From: Phanerochaete sordida
Lineage: Eukaryota > Basidiomycota > Agaricomycetes > Polyporales > Phanerochaetaceae
NCBI GenBank assembly: GCA_019973155.2
Contig: BPQB01000009.1
Location: forward strand, 496,001-560,000
DNA: 64,000 nucleotides
Reading direction: 5' to 3'
Shown: positions 34,928 to 45,552 of the stretch, in pieces
Numbering within the stretch: the first letter of the stretch is position 1
How the letters are laid out: the number at the start of each line of letters is the position of its first letter
Notes under the pieces: model-generated
Seen by the model: only the letters and a program-made list of their open reading frames with translations
The model's database searches: none
What the model was told of the DNA's origin: nothing
Position numbers and translations under genes: made by a program

Positions 34928-34992
34928 CTATGCTATGAAATCATCGACATATCCCCGCGTTCATCGTACTCCTCGTCATCCTTGCCCAAGTG

Positions 34993-35588
34993 ATGTCGTC
35001 CACCCACTTGGTCGACGAGGATCCTGCCCTTCTGTCCCCATCGCGCTCGCGCCGCCGCATACCTGAGAGCCTACCACGCCGTACGTGCCACATTCTACAC
35101 AGCACATTTATCTGACTCGCCGGACTGTGTCTTGCAGGTTATCCAACAACAGGTATGGCAACAGTGGGCCCCGGACAGCTGCTCCCTACCGGCATTATTC
35201 CAGAATACCAATATTACTTCGGCCTTCCGCCACGCCGTCAAATCTTTGCGCGAGACTTCGCAGGCTGTCCACAACGATTCTCTCCGAAGCCTCGCCACGA
35301 GCGACGGCGCAGGGCACATTCGTCTCGTGGACCGCTGGTCGGTCCGTCACATGGGAAAGCGCGTTCTGCCAAGCCAGCGGCGGATCAGGCACCTGCGGAG
35401 TGGGATCGTGGCGGTCAGGTAGCTGTATACGCCGCGTTGGAGCGCCATACTCGAAGCGAGGTAAGCATGATACGCGGCCGATGCGATGGTCGTTCACTCA
35501 CTTGCGTATTGCGAGACAGGCTACGCCTAACGAAGTCCATACCACGCAGTTTGGTTATTCGCGCCACATCGCGCGCAAGTATTCTTGA
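34993..35588 (+). CDS. Orphan basic protein, function unknown
   Basis: Three exons (34993-35080, 35138-35460, 35520-35588) give 159 residues. I do not recognise it. Support comes from an upstream TATA box, two introns with good sites (CC/GTACGT...TTGCAG and GAG/GTAAGC...GACAG), and frame continuity. The product is rich in Arg, Pro and Gly. Its middle reads GQLLPTGIIPEYQYYFGLPPR and its tail is basic (YSRHIARKYS). No signal peptide or membrane segment is evident. It could be a lineage-specific gene or a chance open frame; transcript data would decide. Confidence 0.5.
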
Positions 35589-35842
35589 TGCTGGTAGTTC
35601 CGGCACCATAGATTTGAAGATTTCCGTTCATCTGATCTCGGACACCGTATGCTTCACTGCAGGCGGTGGGTCGGTTTGTACGAGCTGCCGTGGAAGTCTG
35701 GACCTCACTGTATATTAAACATCCTAAGGAGACGCGTTTCATTGCAGCACAGCTCTAGTAACAGCGTTATGGACATCTCTATATCTATCAATGCGGTATA
35801 ATATTCCGTACCCACGTTTCTTTGGGAGTGATCGCACAGTCG

Positions 35843-37075
35843 TTACATCACGGTGACCAGTCTTGCACTATGCGCCCTAGACATAAGCTGTGGGAGCTGT
35901 TTCTGGATATCGGCGACCTGATCTTCCAGGTCTTCACCTGCCAGTTTCACAGTGAATGGATAACCGGGAGTGGCGTATGTATCGAGTTCGCGCAGTGCAG
36001 AAGAGACATCTACCTCGTAGCGTACTGGGAATGGATGCTGGGCGCCGGTAAGGACCGCGAGGAGGCTCGTCTGCGGCGCAGGGGCGTCGGCGGGCGGGGG
36101 CACGCGGCTCAGAGTAACGGAGCACGTGAAGTTCGTCTGGACGCTTCGCTGCTGCAGACACACCGAGTCTGTGCGGAGCCATGTAAGACGGGGGCGCCGA
36201 AAGACGCGAAGCACGTACATTCACCACCCGCCTGTACCCCGCCGTTCTTGTAGAAACACGTGAGCTCTCCCCAGCTCGAGCCGAGGTCCCACGGGTTGAC
36301 CGAGTGGCGGTCAACCTCGCGCAGCGTGCAGCAGAGCCGGTCGAAGAACGTCGCCGCGACGTCGTCTGCCGTGCACAGGCGCACCGCGAACATCGTCACC
36401 AAAGAGACGGCGGGTCTTTCGTGGAGCCCAGTCCACGAGAACGTCCGCAGCTTCGCTCGTGCGGCGGCGACGCGGTCGGCGCGCACGGGCCCGCTGCGCG
36501 GAATGCGCACGCCCTCCAGGGTCAAATATTGCAAAGAGGGCAGTGCATCGATGAGCGCGAGGAGCTGCGCGCAGGAGTGGAGGCTGCGGCTCTTCAGGTG
36601 GACGGCGCTGAGGTTCGCGAGAGGGCGCAGCAGCGCTGGCAGCGCGAGCGCGACGCGCGGCGGCGCGGGTGACTCGTTCTCGGGTGAGGGGGTATCTGTC
36701 TTGAGTTGCTGGAGACGGGTGAATTGGGCCAGGAGTCCGGATGAGAGGATCGTCTCGAGCACAGGCATGCGGGGCTCGTGCTCCTTCAATACGTGGGGGC
36801 AGCGCACCGAGACTGAGCAAACAAGTCTCCCAGCATATGTTTCGGTATGACCGTAGCTCCGCATAGCGTCGACGAAGTTTCTCAAGATGCGAGGGCTGTG
36901 GATCTTGAGACTTTCGAAGAGCTGCGGCCGAAGGATCGTGCTCCAGTGCCGGCACACAAGTGCGAGTGTAGCCAGTGATTGTGACCGGGATTCGGGAGTC
37001 CCATCGGAAAGGTGCTGCACGATCAATGAAAGAATCTCAGGCGGGAACGGGGCGTGTCCAAGAGATCGTCGGGTG
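35843..37075 (-). CDS. F-box protein (possibly the C-terminal half of a SPRY-F-box gene)
   Basis: The main exon (37075-36225) encodes PFPPEILSLIVQHLSDG...LATLALVCRHWSTILRPQLFESLKI, a clear F-box, followed by Leu-rich segments (LANLSAVHLKSRSL, SLQYLTLEGVRI). Removing the intron at 36169-36224 (G/GTGAAT...GCACAG) joins it to a second exon (36168-35843). That exon ends ...EDQVADIQKQLPQLMSRAHSARLVTVM; without splicing the frame ends at 36109. The 5' end is unresolved. No ATG occurs in this frame between the F-box and the upstream SPRY-type exons, and the frame is open straight back into them. The two may form one gene, with an intron at 37076-37220 keeping frame, or this gene may have lost its start. 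Confidence 0.7.
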
Positions 37076-37216
37076 CTTGCGTCGATAATCCGAGAAAGAA
37101 AGGTGGTCGCCCGGAGAGGCTTGTTTCCTCGTGCAAAAGTAATGCCAAGGATGAGGCAACACTGCTGGCCTGATGCGTCATGTGAGGGGATATGAACGAA
37201 TAGGGCGAGACGAGTA

Positions 37217-38027
37217 TCACTTTGAGAGGCAAGGATATAGTCCCCTAGGAGATGGTTTAGGAAGCACGTCGCATTGAGTGCTCGATACCCACCCATCCAG
37301 CTCCCATTCTTTGTCAAAAAGACAGAGCGCTGACTAGGCAGAACTCCGCATCCTATAATATCGCCCACTAATAGCAATCCACCGTCACTCCACAATGCTG
37401 TAGGATAGCAAATATGCAGAGCTCATACCGGTGTACGACTCCATTGCTCCCATCGCGTTGGATGCGTCGAGCTTACTCTCGAAGGATTCCAAGTGTCCAT
37501 CGTCCCACCAAACGTTTCTGTGCTTGACTACGGGCGTGGCGTCTTCGTCCGTGCCAGGCCCGAGTTGTAATATGCTAGGTTGCTGCACGTATCGCAGCAA
37601 GTATACCTCTGGTACAACGGATAGACGCACCCGACTCCCAAGCTGTCACAGAGTAGCGTTGTCAGCATATAATTGCACTTGTAAAGGAGTTCGCTCACTG
37701 AATACCTTCGGCTTGAGTGACTGTGACCTCGAAATAATATAACCCCTCGTGGAGACGTGTCGCAGGTTTACTTGCGTGTACGACCCCGTCTTCCGCAACT
37801 CTGTGCGAGATGGTATGCGCGCCATACGGCTCGATGGCGACCGCCCACTTCGTGCCTCGCATCTGCAAATCAAGACAACGAGTAGCCTTCATGTCTGCCA
37901 TCACGACTGAACCGCAGTATACAGTATCAGGATCTCCATGGCTCGGTCGTAACGTCGATGATGCGCGGTAGCGATGTTCGAAGACCCCAGCAGGCGAGGA
38001 CCCCAGAGTATAGGCGCCAGAAACCAT
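37217..38027 (-). CDS. SPRY-domain exons
   Basis: From a possible ATG at 38027 the sequence encodes STLRPSHGDPDTVY, then LHEGLYYFEVTVTQAEGIHLGVG, RNVWWDDGHLESFE and SYTVGDIIGCGV..VFLTKNGSWMG. This order matches SPRY domains (RanBPM/Ssh4-like). The blocks join in frame through introns with standard sites, such as CA/GTGAGC to GACAG and CCG/GTATGA to TTATTAG. Removing a 44-nt intron (37245-37288) gives GLYPCLSK and a stop at 37217, short of the last SPRY strand. Alternatively a donor at 37220 joins to the F-box exon. The exon structure is therefore tentative. SPRY domains are protein-interaction modules, often of ubiquitin ligases. Confidence 0.6.
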
Positions 38028-38514
38028 CTCTGCCGCGGATTCGGAATCAGCGGAATCGCTGGGAGTCCTCCGCAACTTCCACCGTTCCACGGCTATTTTG
38101 CTTCCACACGCTGCGACCGTCACGCAAACATATGTGCAACAGAAACTGACGGTGATTGTTAATTGCAGGCTATAAGCAAGGTCATGCCACCGACCCGCTC
38201 GGCTCTTTGCCAGTGCGGTCTAGTCCTCTGCCACAACCGCTCACTGTCCCGGGATTCCTCCTGGCTCTCACAGGTAGCTCGCTTCTTTGGGCCGTGCTTG
38301 ATTGCGTCAGCTCTGAGAGGTGCGGAGTCGGGTCTTGCGCTTCCGTGATTGACCGGGACTACCAGGTGGTTAGGCTCACGGCGCGGCGGGCGGGCAGTGA
38401 CTCCAGGAGCTCTTCGCCTTGGCGTGAAAGCGCATATAAGAGGTTGTTCACGCGTTAATTATGCAGCGCAGCCGTCTTTGACCCGAACTTACACCTTATT
38501 CCCCCCCACGAACT
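38028..38514. promoter_or_regulatory. Divergent promoter region, SPRY exons / His-Tyr-Gly-rich gene
   Basis: The region lies between divergent starts. TATAAG at 38435-38440 is 75-80 bp before the plus-strand start. The minus-strand frame is open up to 38123 but without an ATG, so an upstream minus-strand exon could lie here. Confidence 0.45.
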
Positions 38515-39338
38515 ATGCATCTCACTGTTGAGGCACCCGCTGGTACGACTGTCATGTCTACACCAGACCATCACCACCACCACCATCACCATGATCGCCA
38601 TCACAGGCATCGGCGACATAGTGCGTATAGTTCGTAGATGGGATGTCGACGAGGAGTGACATTTACGCGGCGCAGGTTTTGCTTCTACGGGCATGACCAC
38701 AGTTGGTCCAGGTGGTCTCCCTGCTCTTATCCCCGTAGCAAGTCCAAGCGTGTCATCAAGGGATGACCTCTATATTATACCGCCTCGCTATTCGACAGCT
38801 GCACCAGGATATGGAGCTGGCGAGTACTTGTACCCTACGTACTCTTCCGGCGCAGCGTATGGCACGACAAGCATGCAATACCCCGCTCAGTATGGCGCCA
38901 CAGTAGCACCGTCCTACTATGGCACCCCATACGGCGCAACTACTGCCCTCCCAGGAGCGCAATACAGCGCAGTGCCGGCCTACGGGTCAAGCGCATATGG
39001 CTACGGCCAACCCTATGGCTATTACCCATCTTCGACATCGTACAGGAGTACGTCGCGACACCACGGACACCACGGACACTATGGGTATGGCCACGGATAC
39101 ATAGCAGATGCCGAACAGAAAGTAGTGGGCGGCCTCGAGAAGTTCGCGGGATACGTAACAGGCGACCCGATGTTGGTTGAGCGGGGACGTCGGAGACAGG
39201 TGAGTGTCCTATAGGCTTGCATAGTCCGTCCGCTGACACGGTCGGCTCGCTGTGCAGATGAGTACAAGTTACGTCCCGACGTCGGCATATGGCTCCGGAC
39301 GCTATGCCTATGGAACCCCGCGTGGGTACTACTACTAG
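38515..39338 (+). CDS. His/Tyr/Gly-rich low-complexity protein
   Basis: Three exons (38515-38620, 38676-39199, 39258-39338) give 236 residues. The N-terminus contains a run of eight His followed by more His and Arg. The middle is a Tyr/Gly/Ala/Pro/Ser-rich tract of about 110 residues (PTYSSGAAYGTTSMQYPAQY and similar). A short block, DAEQKVVGGLEKFAGYVTGDP, resembles the repeated helix motif of CsbD-like stress proteins. The C-terminus returns to Tyr/Gly (GTPRGYYY). A TATA box lies 75-80 bp upstream. The composition suggests a metal-binding or phase-separating stress protein; function is unknown. Confidence 0.7.
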
Positions 39339-39690
39339 GCCTATTTCTCGTTGGAAAGATATTCGTATCTACTATCATCCTGTAATAATGATAAATTATC
39401 TCAGCTGTAATATCTCCTCTCGTGGTAGCCATGTGCGGTCGTGTGCGAGTGTGGACGATCCATGCTTCAAGGGGTCGCAAACGTAGAGGCTTTCCCAAAA
39501 TGCGCGCGGGGTTCCTGGGCGCCTTTTGTGCACAGCACTGGGGAGGGAAGGGGAGGGGGCCGATCGAGCACTCGAACCCGGAGTTCTCGACCGACCCCTC
39601 GCATGGCCTGAGTCCCTTCCTCCTCTTTCCGCAGGCGGCACACAGAGTCTCTCGTTCACCACACTCTACCACCACTCTCCTTCACCCGCC
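39339..39690. other. Spacer between His/Tyr/Gly-rich gene and transporter-like gene
   Basis: This 352 bp holds the 3' UTR of the upstream gene and the promoter of the transporter-like gene. Pyrimidine-rich sequence (CTCTACCACCACTCTCC) runs up to the start codon. The downstream frame is open back to 39526. Confidence 0.4.
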
Positions 39691-41422
39691 ATGTCCTCCG
39701 CGGCCTCACACGTGCTCCCGCCGCCCCGCACCATGAGCTCCGACTCATTTGAAGACGGACGCCGCTCCCCTTCCCACGAGGACGACTCCGAGTCCGCCCT
39801 CATCCTCGCCAACGACGATGCTCAGCATGACGACCTCGACACCACGCCCTTCGAGCTCTCCAGTGACGAGGACGAGCAGGAGGAGAACGATATGTTCGCG
39901 CAGCCTGCGGGCTCCGTAGAGCCGCTCTCCTCGCTGTCCGTCTTTGTGTACCTCCTCTCCCCCCTGCTCAAGCTCGGAGCACTCCTCACGCCCTACGAGA
40001 TCGCACGGGCACCCCTCAAGGTCGCGCTGCCCGGCCTCTTCTTCTTCGCAAGCCTGTGCGCTTTCTCGAGGCAAATTTGGTACATGCTCTCGAGATACGT
40101 CCGGCGGGCCGACATGGAAGAGTTATTCCTGGAGGCACTGGCGAGAGGGAGAGGAAGAGAAAGCAGACGTTATATCATTCGCATGTCGGTCCGCTTTAGC
40201 ACTGCGCTGCTGCGTGTGTTGCTCCTTGTGGTATATCTCAGATGTATGTCGTCACTTTGCTATCCCTTCCGCGGGTCGTCTGACCGCTGCGTTAGCATGC
40301 GCCGATGCCACACTGCGCTATATCCCGGAGAACTTCTTCATCCCGCCGCGATTCGTCGCAACGACAGCCCTCGCGCTCGTTCTCTCCCCGCTCTGCTTCG
40401 CGCCGTCACTCGCGTCAAGCCCTGTAATATATTCGACATGGCTCTCTGTAGCAACATATGTAGCATGGCTCGCCACTGTAGCCTATGCGCACGCCAAGGG
40501 GATGTTCTTTTCGCCCAAGGAAGCGCACCCACCCGCGCTCTGGGAAGGACTAAGTGAGTCCACAAATCTTTTGTTAACGGCGGTTATTGACACGGGCCCA
40601 GGTATCATCGCGTTCACGTATACGACGTCATGCACTGTCCCCCTTTACACCGCTTTGAAGGGCAATCCGCAGCCAGGGATGCTCAAGGCGAAGCGCTCCC
40701 GGTCGTTCAAGATCTTCTCCCTCTTGTCCATCGTAGTCGCCACTGGCTTGATCCTGCCTCCGGTCCTGTTCAATTCCCAGGCTAATGAGGTAGGTTTTCT
40801 CCGGCTGAACTCGCGCGTATGCTCAGTAATCCCTCAGCTCGCATTCCAGAATGTCACACCGCCGTCGAAGGCGCTCGTCACGTCCTGGAGCCTGCTTTCG
40901 GTCGCGACCCTGATGTTCGGGATCCCCTCTATTTTCGTCACCGTCCCAACACTCCCGGTCCCCCTTTCGATCCGCAGAAACACGAATTTGCCAGTGTCAC
41001 GGATCGCGGTCTTCCTTGCGGTATATCTCTTGTCATTCTTGGGTGGCGCGGTTTCCCGCGCGATATGCGACGTCCTCTTGGTCCTCGCGCTCATCAGCAC
41101 GTTCACTGTCCCTGGTCAGTCTTACCTGACGCTTCCCCCGGCTGCCCGCTGACCTCTCCGCACAGCACTCTTGCACATCGTCATCCACAACTTCCGGCGG
41201 CCGCTGAGCATCGTGATGCCGGGCACACCTGCGCCGGGCCACCCGGGCATGAACCGCAGCGACTCGTACAACGACGAGCTGCTGCAGCGCAAGGAGCGCA
41301 CGCTGCAGCGCCGGCGCTTCGCACGACGTATCATGTGGGACGTCGGCGTGTGGACCCTGCTCCTGCCCGTCAGCGGCGGCGGGCTCGTCTGGGCCGCGGG
41401 GCGGCTGCTGGCGCGGTGGTGA
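39691..41422 (+). CDS. Multi-pass membrane protein, amino-acid-transporter-like
   Basis: Five exons (39691-40243, 40296-40553, 40602-40789, 40850-41114, 41166-41422) give 506 residues. An acidic, Ser-rich N-terminus of about 80 residues (ELSSDEDEQEEND) precedes about ten hydrophobic segments. Examples are VFVYLLSPLLKLGALL, KVALPGLFFFASLCAF, LLRVLLLVVYL, FSLLSIVVATGLIL and VFLAVYLLSFLGGAV. The block SIIAFTYTTSCTVPLYTALK resembles the helix-5 region of SLC38/Avt-type amino acid transporters; assignment to that family is tentative. It lies on the same strand just upstream of the borosin gene (630 bp apart) and could move precursors or product, or simply be a neighbour. A second in-frame Met lies at 39733. 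Confidence 0.75.
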
Positions 41423-42052
41423 CCGTAGACATCTCTTCCTTTGCGCGAACTGTGTCTCTGGTGGACGGTCCGTTCTCTTCTTGGACTATGTGTGTGCCTT
41501 TGACGTCTTGTATAGTAGTGTGTGCTCCACTAGGAAAGACTGCTGGGACATGTCTGCCCGCGTGTGCACCGAGTCGCTGCTGTGGACGAGAGTCGGAGGT
41601 TGCGTTGGTAGTGCGAGGTTCGCTGGCGGAGTAGGTGTGTTCGCCTGCAGCGATAGCTGTGAGCCATGGGGTCTGCTGCGTATGACGATTTGTGTATTTC
41701 CACGTACAGGTGACGAGATCCCTGCTTATCTCGCAGAAGACCTCAGCATCGTGAATGACCACAAGTCAGCATTCGTGAGTACGCTGCTGCTTTCCTGCGT
41801 GCGATTAACGAGCGCAGTCAAGGTGACCCTTGATAATACTTCCACCGACGCAATCCAATTCTCAACAAGCGTGTATACCAACCCTTGCGCCACTGATGAA
41901 TATCGTACCTCCTGGGCGGAGTGGACACCAAAGCATGATACGGTGAGACTTGCGGTAGATAAATTAACAGCTATCGCATCCTCGTCAAGTCAAAAGGCCT
42001 CGTTACTCGAGCTACTGGGTTCTCAGACCGCACAACACCGCACTCAGTCACT
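41423..42052. promoter_or_regulatory. Intergenic region upstream of the borosin gene
   Basis: This holds the 3' UTR of the transporter-like gene and the promoter of the borosin gene. No consensus TATA box was seen near the start; the last 60 bp are CA-rich. The open frame 41481-42461 across this region shows no motif upstream of the borosin start. Confidence 0.4.
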
Positions 42053-43352
42053 ATGTCCACCGAACAGAAGGGATCGCTTACCATCGCTGGCTCTGGCATC
42101 GCCGCCATTGCCCACATCACCCTCGAAACTCTGTCGCATATCCGGGAGGCCGACAAGGTCTACTACGTCGTTGCTGACCGTGCCACCGAGGCGTTCATCC
42201 AGGACAACAGCACGAACGGCGCCGTTGACCTTTCCATTTTCTACGACAAGGAGAAGGACCGGTATAACACCTATGTCCAGATGTGTGAGGTACGTCGCCA
42301 AAGTAAATCCCAATGATTATCGCAGGGTGTTCAAAGAGGCATATATGTATGTAGATCATGCTGAGGGACGTCCGCGCGGGCTACAACGTCCTCGGTATAT
42401 TCTACGGACATCCAGGCGTCTTCGTCTCACCCTCGCACCGGGCGATCACCATCGCTCGTGACGAAGGTTTCCGTGCCGTTATGCTCGCAGGAGTCTCCGC
42501 AGAGGACTACATGTTCGCGGACCTCGGGTTCGATCCTGCAGTCCCTGGATGCATGACGCAGGAGGCGACGACTATCCTTGTCGACAACAAGAAGCTCGAT
42601 CCCTCTGTCCACAATGTCATCTGGCAAGTCGGCGGTATTGGTGTGCCGAACATGGTGTTTGATGTACGCGCCCTCGCTCTGACATCTCTCTCCGCCGCGG
42701 GCGATTCTGATTTACGCGTTAACAGAATCGTCGGTTCCATCTTCTGGTCGATCGGCTCGAAGAAGACTTCGGCGCAGATCATAAGGTCGTTCACTACATC
42801 GGCGCAGTCTTACCTCAGTCCGACACTGTCAAGGAGGAGTTCCTCATCGGAGACCTGCGCAAGGAGGAGCACCTGACGAGGTTCACCACGGCCTCGACCT
42901 TCTACGTCCCTCCCCGCGACGTCAACGCAGCGCCCAACAGGTCGGAGATGATCAAGATGCTGGGTCTTCCCGAGGGCATGGGGCACATCACGGAGCGTTA
43001 CCCGTACGCGACGCAGCTCGGCGGGGCTGCGGTGCCAGCCTACGGGCCCCTCGAGCAAGCCGCAGTGGCACGCCTTGCCAACCACACGGCGCCCCAAGAC
43101 CACGTCCTCCTCCGCGCGTCCCCTGCACTCCGCCGCTTCATGACGGACCTCGCTCTGCAGCCTTCCCTGCGCGAGCAATACAAGGCGGACCCTGCTGCTG
43201 TCGTCGAGGCCGTGCCGGAGCTGTCTGAGGACGAGAAGGCCGCGCTTGCGACTGGCGAGGCGGGCCCTGTGTTGTCGCTCATGAGCGGGACTAGCGGTCC
43301 CGGGCAGACTCAGCTGATGTTTCTGCTCGTGCTCACCAACCTGACTGCCTGA
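42053..43352 (+). CDS. Borosin-type peptide alpha-N-methyltransferase fused to its precursor peptide
   Basis: Three exons (42053-42289, 42355-42663, 42726-43352) give 390 residues. The N-terminal two thirds is a SAM-dependent tetrapyrrole-methylase-fold enzyme related to OphMA of omphalotin biosynthesis. It has [15 protein letters not shown] at 7-21, then Y64, R70 and Y74 in [15 protein letters not shown] (matching catalytic-site residues of that family), [15 protein letters not shown] at 95-109 and [18 protein letters not shown] helical clasp-like region follows (STFYVPPR, then [19 protein letters not shown] and [18 protein letters not shown]). The protein ends with a polar spacer and the hydrophobic tail [12 protein letters not shown] (379-390), in the position of the borosin core peptide. 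In the family the enzyme methylates backbone amides of this tail in a homodimer, and a protease then releases it. No follower residues are evident after the core. The product is unknown. Confidence 0.9.
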
Positions 43353-43853
43353 AGATTGGGTAAGTGGTGGTCCGCTCGTAAATGTATCCGATGTTGTTCT
43401 CACTCGTATGTCCTGGGATAGCGTGTATACAGTCTACCAATGAATGACCCCACCTCCAGTGACGTGTGTATGATTAGTATGAATATACCTCTGCTGAGTC
43501 TAGCATCATCCTCTCCGTCGTCACCCATTTTTGTGTTTCTTCGTTGCCAACTTTGAAGCCCAAGCGTCGCCCGCACTCAACGCATGGTGGGGCAATGATC
43601 TACTCAGATGACGAGAACTCTACGTATGCTCCCATCTCCTCTGCCTTGCGCTTGACCTTACAGGAAATGCCCTTCGCTTTCCCGGAAAAGCTTACCATCG
43701 TGACCTACTTGTGGCGATGGCTCATACCAGTAAGTACAGTGCATTTCCCCATGGATGCGGTCATACTCACGCACACTATTTGCTACCTCCGCGTATATAA
43801 AAACCTTGTAGCTAGCTCAGAGGTGTTGGCTCTCTTCATCATCACCGGTCATC
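43353..43853. promoter_or_regulatory. Intergenic region, borosin gene / aldo-keto reductase
   Basis: This holds the 3' UTR of the borosin gene and the promoter of the reductase. TATATAAAAA at 43794-43803 stands about 55 bp before the reductase start. A GTAAGT lies shortly after the borosin stop codon but is outside the reading frame. Confidence 0.5.
43794..43803 (+). promoter_or_regulatory. TATA box of the aldo-keto reductase gene
   Basis: TATATAAAAA is about 50 bp upstream of the start codon at 43854, implying a leader of roughly 25 nt. Confidence 0.55.
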
Positions 43854-45290
43854 ATGGCCTTTCCTCCTGCACCTGAACCCTCATCACCCCTGGGCAGGTA
43901 CCGCCGCCTGTCGCCGCGCGCAGGCGTGTATGTCTCGCCAATCCAGATCGGCACGATGAGCCTTGGCAGTAAATGGGGAGGCGTCGGGACATGCACAAAA
44001 GAGGAGGCCTTTCAATTCCTCGATACTTATTTCGAGGCAGGCGGGAATTTCATCGATACTGCCAATTGCTAGTAAGCTCTCAGAAAACATTTGCGGCACT
44101 CCCATCCGAATCGCGGTTGATCATTCGTACGATACAGCCAAGATGGCGAGTCTGAGCAATGGCTCGGCGAATGGATGGAAGCTCGAGGCAACCGCGACCA
44201 GCTCGTTGTCGCCACGAAGTACAGCGGCGCCTGGGAAGCGGGCAATCCCTCCGTCAAATCTCAGGCGACTCTTCTCGGAAACGGCGCGAAGAGCATGACT
44301 CTGAGCTTGGACGCGAGCCTGTGCAAGCTCCGCACGCACTACGTCGACATCCTGTACGTTCACTGGTGGGACTGGACCTCGAGCGTCGAGGAGGTCATGC
44401 AGGGCCTGTGGAACCTCGTGGCGCAGGGCAAGGTCCTGTATCTGGTACGTAGTCCTCGCATCGTGCCTCCGATGTGGACGATCTCAAACATCACGGACAG
44501 GGCGCAAGCAACATGCCGGCGTGGAAGGTTGCGCAGGCAAACGAGTACGCGCGGGGCCTCGGAAATCCACAGTTCGTGATCTACCAGGGCGAGTGGAGCG
44601 TGCTGAATCGCGACGTTGAGCGCGATATTTTGCCCATGTGTCGCGAGTATGGTGTGTATTATCATACTCGGTGTGGCAATGACGACTGACTGCGCGCGGC
44701 AGGCATGGCGTTCGCGCCCTGGAACATGCTTGCCAGCGGCCGGTTGCGTACGGACACCGAGGAGGAGGCGCGCGAGCGAGATGGCAGTCGCGGCCGCACG
44801 ACGCGCTTCAACGCCGACTGGCGGCGCAATGCCCTTGAGCGGCGCGTGTCTGCCGTGCTGGAAGAGGTTGCGCGGGAGGTGGGTGTAACGGACATACGCG
44901 CAGGTGAGCTGCACGGCCCTCTGAGTAACTATGGGGTGGTGGTTTAAGTGATTGTTTTGTCAGTCGCGATTGCGTACCATCTGCAAAAGCAGCCATACGT
45001 GTTCCCGCTCGTAGGCGGAAACAAGCCTGCGCAGCTTCTTGCGAACGTCCAGGCAGCGACGATCGCGCTCACGGACGATCTGATCAAGAGGATCGAGGCT
45101 GCGGTACCGTTCGAGCTCGGTTTCCCGCACAAGTACATCGTAAGATCGAGTTCTTGCCCGCCGCACAAGTGCCTGCAATCCTGATCGTATCTGCTAGGGC
45201 GATGGATCCTCCGCGAACGAGAACAATCGCAGTAGCATCTATATCGACGTCGAGCCTTTTGCAGCCCCAATCCGATCGGAAAAGAAATAG
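43854..45290 (+). CDS. Aldo-keto reductase, aryl-alcohol dehydrogenase type
   Basis: Six exons (43854-44071, 44138-44444, 44501-44651, 44703-44903, 44964-45139, 45198-45290) give 381 residues. It is an NADPH-dependent carbonyl reductase of the fungal AKR9-like group (aryl-alcohol dehydrogenase / norsolorinic acid reductase relatives). The catalytic tetrad is visible as D68, Y73 (FIDTANCYQDGESE), K100 (VVATKY) and H148 (LYVHWWDW). The cofactor region includes GMAFAPWNMLASGRL and PLVGGNKPAQL. Such enzymes are common in lignin-degrading fungi and in secondary metabolite clusters. It is the next gene downstream of the borosin gene on the same strand, 500 bp away, so a role in modifying that product is possible but unproven. 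Confidence 0.9.
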
Positions 45291-45552
45291 ATCACTGGCT
45301 TTCAGGTCTGTTCCGAATCTCCTTTCTTTCGATAGTATGCTCATCATGGGTTGCAATCAGATGACGCCTTGAGGCATCTCATACTCTTGAGCTCGCCCAT
45401 CACCACCGCGGATTCCAGTATCGATTTGGTAGGATGTGGCACTGCTACACGGTAGCACACGTGTGTCGGGAGGGCTGCGACAAAGGCAGACAAGCTAAAT
45501 CACGATTGAATAGACGAATATCGAACGGCGGAAATATTCACCTTTTTGCCCA

